Shown here piece after piece: positions 57,813 to 64,000 of a stretch of 64,000 nt of DNA; position 1 is the first letter of the stretch, and each line of letters begins with the position of its first letter. The notes below the pieces were generated by a model. The model was not told the origin of the DNA. It saw nothing but the letters and a program-made list of their open reading frames with translations, and did no database searches. The stretch comes from Artemia franciscana. Its lineage: Eukaryota; Arthropoda; Branchiopoda; Anostraca; Artemiidae. The translations under genes were made by a program, and so were the position numbers. The stretch covers positions 32,122,977 to 32,186,976 of the forward strand of contig NC_088872.1 of assembly GCF_032884065.1 (NCBI RefSeq), read 5' to 3'.

Positions 57813-59200
57813 TTCAGTAAAGCGCCGGTGACGAAGTAGGTTTTAGACACCTCCCTTATATGCATTACTGAGCAACCATACAGAAAATATTACAAATTAA
57901 ACTAACGAAAAAAAGTGAATTTTGGTACATTCTACCAATATTCCAAAGTCAGGCCATGGGTCGGGCCACGGAGGGATAGGGGTTAGCACCTATAAGTACG
58001 AAAACTTTGAATTAAGAAAAGCGTCAACTCGTCAAGAAGTCCTCCTGATGCCAACTTTCTCGTTCGTACCCTTATACTACGTTGTGGACTCATCCAATTC
58101 TCAAAACCGTTGCAAAAAAGTTACGAATAGCTGCAAGAAACTCTCTCTTTTATTATACTGTAGAATTGATACACAATCCTCCATCGTGTGAACTTCACCC
58201 CTGCATATCAACTTCACCAACTTTTTCAGATACTCATAACGTTTCTGATAACGCCAGTAATCAGATAACGCCAGTAACCAGTAATCCGTTGATTTTTGAA
58301 TTTAAAAAAGAGGGAATAGTTGTGGAGAAAAGTGAAAGTCATGGGCCAATTGTAGAAAAAATCCAAGACAGATTGTTGAATTAAGTGGGCAGCCCAGTCA
58401 AGGGTAAATTTTATCCCTTCAGATCGTTTTTATCCCAACAACACCAGTAAAAAACAACTTCAAAACTTCTACATTCAGGCTACACTAAAAACTACCCAAA
58501 TCAAGTGTTTGCATTAGTTTTAATGTATATTTTTAACAGTAAAGAGGAAAATGCACTTAGAAAAAGAGTATTATTCCACACAAATTAATAATTAACCCAA
58601 GAAAGCCATTACGCCCATTTTCGCTCCATATTACAAAAAAAAAATCAGGAAGCGCAGATATTGTGAGTAGTGATGAGGAATAAGTCAACTCCAGCAGATA
58701 AATTTTATCACATTTCACCCTGGACGATTATTGTATAAACAAGTTTATGTATCACGTGGATATTTTCCTTAACCGAGTCAAAGTTGTTTCATCTTTTCTT
58801 TTTTTTTTATCAGAAAGGGCATTTAGTTAAGCTTAAAACTAACGAGTAAAATTGTTGCTCACATAAAGGAACATCTTTTTCACATGATGGTACATTAAAA
58901 AAACCCAAAGAAAACAAAACAAAACAAAACAACATAAGCAATTTTATTCGACTTTCAAAGTCCGAAATTAAATATTGGATATTGCGAAATTTCGAAGCCG
59001 TCTAAATATCCTACGAGACTCTAAATAGAGCACTGGTTTTTTCACTTGTTAGGACATTCACTGGCAAAAGGATAATGCAACACGACTTTACAAATCCATA
59101 ACTAAATTATCGATACATTATCAATAAATTCGGCCTAAAATTTCGAAGAAGCATTAGACTCTACAAATACTTTATGAGATAAGCTCATTTAACAGTAACT
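57813..59200. other. Intron sequence of NDST (B-C)
   Basis: Overlapping plus frames at 57922-58191 and 58082-58384 have no recognised domain. A short (AAAAC)n tract lies at about 58913-58932. Confidence 0.4.
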
Positions 59201-59224
59201 TTTTTTATTGTCTTAAAACAACGG

Positions 59225-59690
59225 TTGTATAGAATGGATTATTATACACTACGTCGTTTAAAGCTGCCGACACTGACATACCGACGGAAAAGGGTGATAT
59301 GATTTTAACCAAAAAAATCCTTTCTAAAAGCACCCTTCCCGGTCTCTTTGTACAGCCCTTGCATTCTGGTACTAGAGGACATTCAATGAAGCTCCCCATG
59401 CAGCAATCAATGAGTAGACATAGAAGTCATTTCTTCAGCCAAAGAGTCATCAATCTGTGGAATCAACTGTCTGAGGACAACAGTTTATGCAACTTCAACC
59501 GACACAATCAAGTCCCACCTTGATAAGGAATGACTCTGCCAGGAGTTCCTTTACAATTGGGAAGCTGCAGAGTCCTCCACAAGAGTCTAGATCAACAACC
59601 ACAACCTACACCAAACGAATTTTCTTCATCACTGGAGCATCACAAGGATGGAAAATCCTTATATCGCTCCAAGCTGCGAATTAAGGTAAT
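59225..59690 (+). mobile_element. LINE C-terminal fragment
   Basis: The translation in shifting frames gives LRRLKLPTLTYRRKR, then DMILTKKIL, then TRGHSMKLPMQQS, HFFSQRVINLWNQLSED and TIKSHLDKE. This order is the usual C-terminal tail of Jockey/CR1-type LINE ORF2 (linker, TRGH, FSQRV-N-WN-LP, SFK-LDK). At least two frameshifts are present. It lies antisense in the NDST B-C intron. Confidence 0.85.
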
Positions 59691-60835
59691 TTTAAGGTAA
59701 TTATTTTTCCACTGACCGGTTTGACTGAAAAAAAAAATAACAACCGGATAACCAATTGAAATATATTGGCTATGATTCCTGAAATGTTTATTGTACGCAA
59801 AAATAGTTTGTACAAAATTGTACAAACTATATTGTACTTTCATACTATAAATATAAATTTTGTTTTATTGACTCGTAAAATTTAGGTGCCAACAACGTAC
59901 TGGTACATCTTAAATAATGTCAGAATTACGTGACTAATACCAGTTACTAGAATGACATAGCTTCTGTTGGAAAGCTGTAGCACAGGAGATCTATTAACAC
60001 TTTTGTTTCATTGTTACTAAATAAAGCTATTTAGAGTTAAGTTGACAGAGCCAATGTCGAGGTGAGGACCCTAAAGTGTTGGGGATAAGGATTGAAAAGA
60101 TACTGAAATTTGAAGACTATTTATTATTGCCAACTTCAACTCCCACCCCTAAAACTTAACTCGGAACAAAAATAATATCCTAATCCTTGAACTTTCTGGG
60201 TCTTTCTGCTCAGCTGGCTTTCCTTCTTTTATTTTTATCTCCTCGTTTTCAGAACCACTTAAGTGTGACCTGGGCAGCTATGTACAGATATAAAAATTCA
60301 ATAATCAATCGATGCAGTGTACTCAGACTAAGGGACATCAGTAAGAATCTCAGGTTGATATAGTTCTCTTAGAAAAATCGTGATCGTGGTATTCAATGAT
60401 AGCCCTAAATTTATTCTGTAACATATAATGTCCAAGAAACAAATTGTCTGGAGACGGAGGGAAGGTCAAGGTAATATTTTCAGTTAAGAATAATGAGAAG
60501 CTACAACGTCATGGTTCTGGCTTGAAAATATATATGTTCAAAACTAGAAATTAATCTGTGATATTTAAACATAAAATTTCGAAATGTGGGTGGGATCGTC
60601 ATGGTTGGAAAACTGATAGGAAGCGAAAAGCATCATGAAGAATAACTTTATCTAAGAGGTACACACTTGAAAGTTTTCAAATTTACATTATACCTATTTT
60701 TAAATGTCTTTGGTAGACCCAGAGACTCTTTTGTGTATTTCATCTGCGGCTTCGTTTTTATTTAGTTGTTGATATTTTTTTTTTATTAAATACATTTCAT
60801 TTTATCTAACAGAACATAATATTAAAACGGCTCAC
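59691..60835. other. Intron sequence of NDST (B-C)
   Basis: Contains a near-perfect palindrome with 13-bp arms at 59803-59830. No gene recognised. Confidence 0.45.
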
Positions 60836-61056
60836 CAATCAATTCCTTTGTAATAATTTTTTCCATTGAAGAACTGAATCTCCTCAAACGTTTCATTGCT
60901 GTGAAAATTAGATTTAATAGCAGGATGCATGGAAAGAAAGGAATAAAGGGCAGTAGTGCCCGTTTTCTGAGGGCCAATCACTAAAAACCGAGGAAGCTGA
61001 TGACAGGTCTTGTCCTGGGACCAAATTTTCATATGTCTTGGGTCGTCACAGGGATT
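60836..61056 (-). CDS. NDST: NDST exon B (PAPS-binding loop)
   Basis: A 221-bp exon between acceptor tttttcag|aat (AG at 61058-61057) and donor gattg|gtgagc (GT at 60835-60834). It encodes [32 protein letters not shown], then [18 protein letters not shown] and two bases of the Trp codon. GPQKTGTT is the 5'-phosphosulfate-binding loop; its Lys is residue 31 of the exon. The second Glu of FEE is residue 59, the same 28-residue spacing as catalytic Lys614 and Glu642 of human NDST1 (numbers from memory). The enzyme transfers sulfate from PAPS to the free amino group of glucosamine in heparan sulfate, in the Golgi. The two Cys near the start match a conserved disulfide. Confidence 0.97.
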
Positions 61057-62940
61057 CTGAAAAACAAAAGCAAGGAAACACTCCCGTATAAGGTGCATAC
61101 AGAGCTTAAGGCATTTAGTGTTCAGCAATGTCTATAATATGGAGCAAAAAAGACACTTTTTTCTCTCTCCTAACTGTATACAATTTTATCAGACCCCCCC
61201 CCCCGAGAAAGAAAAACTATTTGAGATAAGATATTGACCCAGTTCTTCCATTTATTTCCTATCGGGTTAATTAATCATGTTACGGCATTTTGGTCTTAAA
61301 AGCTATTTTTGACTTTTACACCGCCAGGCCAAGAGCCTCATTGGTGATTTAAGGTATGTTTCTACAAAATAAGATTTGTAACAAAGGGGCGATGAAGGGG
61401 TTCTCTCTTCCCCTAGGTGGGTTTAAAGCTAATGAAGTTTCTACTTATCTTTACACATATTTGTTGAGCAAAGAATAAAAAGGGATTTGAGTAAACAATA
61501 CCGCAAATTCACGATTTAAAGCTGTTAAAAAATTATAATCCTAGCCCCCCCCCCAATGAACCAGTCAAACGAAAGCTTTTCCAAAGTCTTGGATCCCCAA
61601 CTACGCTATGATTACCAGATTTCAATTTCAAAAATAATATAAAAGGTATAATACATTAAAATTATACATTTGCAAATCCGATTCCTAGCCCCCCTTTCCC
61701 TCCCATGAATTAGTCGAACCACAAAAGCCCTTTCCAAAATCTTAAACCTGCCAATACATTTCTAAAGCTATTTTACTAAATTTTGCAAATAGAATAAACA
61801 TAGTTATTTGAAACGACAGAAAACTCATTAAATGCAAGTAAGACTTAACATTGTGAAACTTGAAAGGCATATCAAGTCAACACAAAGCCAGGAACTGAAA
61901 AATCGTTAAGAACAGATTTATTGCAAACCCGATATACCGAGTCGAGAACTAATTGTGTCTTATTACAGAGCTAAATTCCAAATACATTCTGAGACCATAC
62001 CGGCTATACATGACGTAAAAGAGTGTCTTTTCTCCTCCTGCAGAGTTCACTTCAGAAGGTTAGATTTTGTTGTTTTTTTTTCTTTTTTTTTTGAGCACTG
62101 ATGACAACTTGGCGGAGGTTCTAGGAGAAATATTTGCTTGATTTTCGTCTTCATATTTTGCTACTGGCTGACAAAATCCTCGTTTTTTCACCTATTTGAT
62201 TTTTTTCTTTTCATTTCATACTAAATTCCAAAACTGAACTTTTCGAAGAGAAAGCAACGAAGAAGTAGATGACAAGGATACCATGAAAATATACCATTCA
62301 ACTTAGAAAATGAATTAGAACCCACAAAGAATCCTTGCCTAGCTTAGAAATAGCTGAACCCAATGGAAGCATCTGACACTAAAAAAATTCAAACGAAGTA
62401 AAGGACTAGAAACACACTAAGTGAAGCTTATGAGCCCAATCCTTTGTTCTCGGCAGAATGATCCAACATGTCCATAGGATTTAAGATGACAGAATTCGGA
62501 TCGCGCGCTTGAACGTGGAAAAATAAACTTCCATTCACATCCAAAAACTAGCAAGTTCTGTAATCTTTCAAAATTTAATTTTTCCATGACTATAATGGAA
62601 ATGAGTAATTTATATTTGTCTTGGAGGTAATACTTGAGCCGTGATAATACCAAAGTGATTAACATAAAAAAAGAAACAAGGGAAAGAGACACCAACGGTT
62701 TGAGTCGTACTGTACAATCACCTGGTCCAGAGAACATTTGTTTTTATGGGGCGGGGGGGGGGGGCTATTCGTCCAACTATAACAGTGAGTTCCATCAAAC
62801 TTGAATACAGAATTTTCTGACTAGTCATCACAAATAATTGTTTATTAATCTATTTCTCATTTATTTTATTTCAAGCTATTAGTCCTTATTAATAGGTAAT
62901 AAATTAAGAAAATAAAAATTATACGGATTAAAACAGAGAC
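61057..62940. other. Intron sequence of NDST (A-B)
   Basis: C runs at 61195-61204 and 61545-61553 and a G run at 62751-62763; otherwise no recognised element. The 106-codon minus frame at 62417-62737 is unassigned. Confidence 0.4.
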
Positions 62941-63080
62941 AAATATTTGACACTCAGCAAAGCTATTTAATATATTTTACACATATTTGATACTCAGCAA
63001 GGCTATTTAACATAGTTTACACATATTTGATACTCAGCAATGCAATTTAACATATTTTACACATATTCGACACTCAGCAA
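62941..63080 (+). repeat. Tandem repeat, 40-bp period, 3.5 copies
   Basis: The unit acatatttgatactcagcaa plus ggctatttaacatattttac repeats with an exact 40-bp spacing (actcagcaa at 62952, 62992, 63032, 63072). It lies in the A-B intron. Confidence 0.93.
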
Positions 63081-63313
63081 GGTGTGAAAAGTTGTGATAA
63101 CATATTTACAGCACCCGCGACGATGTTGTTGTCCTTCATTGTAGAAATGTGGAACATAAACTATTCATAACTAGATTGAGAAGATTATTGGTTACGAACA
63201 GATTACATCAAAACAGCCCAATTCATGAAGGATATATTTTGACATAAAATCCACCGCAATTTGAGTAAAAGTTTCAAGCGTCTTGTTTTAGACTTATGGC
63301 AGAGAAGGCTTAC

Positions 63314-63496
63314 CCCCCAGACAGGCTCCCTTTCTTCTGGGTAGAGGTCAAAATACTTCTTGGCCAATGGAAGAGCAGGCATCGTACTCAGCTGAAGATT
63401 GGTCCAACATTGAATAAAGTTAATAACGGATTCAAATGTATACAATGCAAGGCGGTCATGTGCATAGTTCGTCATGTGTGTCATAAATACACTTAT
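63314..63496 (-). CDS. NDST: NDST exon A (first NDST exon in the window)
   Basis: A 183-bp exon of 61 codons between acceptor ttttttatag|ata (AG at 63498-63497) and donor tggggg|gtaagc (GT at 63313-63312), phase 0 at both ends. It encodes ISVFMTHMTNYAHDRLALYT, then FIQCWTNLQL, PLAKKYFDLYPEEREPVWG. Human NDSTs read IFMTHLSNYGNDRLGLYTF and QK-FELFPQE-SPLWQ here, joined directly to NPCDD, as exon A joins exon B. It links the deacetylase and sulfotransferase domains. The ATG at 63484 is an internal Met, not a start. The deacetylase half is expected at the right, outside the window. Confidence 0.96.
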
Positions 63497-63683
63497 CTAT
63501 AAAAAAAATAAAAAATAAAAATCAACCGCTAAAACTGACAACAATGTTACCATTTTCTAAAAAAGAAAAACAGCAAAAATACTAATCTACAAGAAATACT
63601 CTAAACTTAAGAAAAGCAATTAAGAGGGAGCACTCATTCGCAGCTTAAAACCCAATACCTATACGGTAGGACCAATTACAATA

Positions 63684-63990
63684 CTAAATTTTGGGTATAA
63701 GAACCTTCAGTTCCATTCCCCATCCAACGAATGTACTAGTCCCGGAGAACTTCGTCAACAAGGGGTTTTTAAATATTGAATCAAATGCCTCGATGAAATC
63801 TAGAAAGATTGCAAAGTTTTCCAGTCCGAATATGATACGTTGGTGAAAAAGAAACTGGTTAAAGACATGGTCTACACAGCTCATGCCAGATTAGAAACTA
63901 GCCAAGCATTTTCTTGTCCATTGCTTTTGCTCTTTCTACAGCAGTTTACTACAACCATAGTGATAATCTTTCTAACTATTTCAATTAGTG
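63684..63990 (-). pseudogene. LINE reverse transcriptase fragment
   Basis: Read right to left, the frame carries a MSCVDHVFNQF segment and IFLDFIEAFDSIF, which resemble the -CVDQIF- and FIDF--AFDSV motifs of RTE-type reverse transcriptases. The frame then ends. It lies upstream of NDST exon A, so in an intron, and is in the sense direction of the gene. Confidence 0.7.
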
Positions 63991-64000
63991 AAACTGTCCG

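Noticed and set aside
62941..63080. CRISPR-like array
   Set aside because: The 40-bp units are contiguous with no unique spacers; an ordinary minisatellite in a eukaryotic intron.
63296..63502. Plus frame over NDST exon A
   Set aside because: Antisense shadow of exon A.

Overview
The window is AT-rich eukaryotic DNA: coding exons are short and separated by kilobase introns with GT/AG borders, and most of the sequence is noncoding and packed with decayed transposable elements. The protein families (a heparan-sulfate N-deacetylase/N-sulfotransferase and a TET-type CXXC protein) and the LINE, mariner and tRNA-SINE load point to an invertebrate animal, most likely an arthropod. A crustacean such as the brine shrimp Artemia is a guess, based only on a memory that some of these interspersed repeats look like its repeats.

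Two genes are recognisable, both on the minus strand. (1) At 8986-10154, one large exon encodes a low-complexity Ser/Pro/Gln-rich region followed by an eight-cysteine CXXC zinc finger of the TET/CXXC4-5 type. It is probably an internal exon of Tet, whose other exons were not found. (2) From 63496 down to 35203, seven exons (here A-G) join in frame into 382 residues plus a stop: the C-terminal part of the heparan-sulfate enzyme NDST (Drosophila sulfateless). They hold the whole sulfotransferase domain, with the PAPS-binding loop, the catalytic Lys/Glu, the His after the SWY motif and the cysteine-bracketed lysine loop. All six internal junctions agree in phase. The N-terminal deacetylase half must lie beyond the right edge of the window. 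The acceptor of exon E is present in three tandem copies.

Layout: 1-5.5 kb, dispersed repeats and a foldback; 6-8.8 kb, a tRNA-like SINE head and a composite repeat with ~0.55-kb direct units ending in a foldback; 9-10.2 kb, the CXXC exon; 10.2-24 kb, repeats, three more foldbacks and a 240-bp tandem array; 24.4-28.5 kb, an RT fragment and a decayed LINE; 28.5-35 kb, mostly featureless DNA plus a SINE and a LINE 3' tail; 35.2-63.5 kb, NDST. Its introns hold a deleted mariner (36.8-37.9), a SINE (40.4-40.7), a 4.4-kb LINE with ORF1, endonuclease and RT remnants (44.7-49.2), a 5'-truncated second LINE (51.4-52.95), tandem arrays (56.8-57.8 and 62.9-63.1) and a LINE tail (59.2-59.7).

The recognisable proteins suggest no shared pathway: one is nuclear, a CpG-binding/5mC-oxidation type, and the other is a Golgi heparan-sulfate enzyme. 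No operon, CRISPR array, rRNA or intact tRNA gene was seen.
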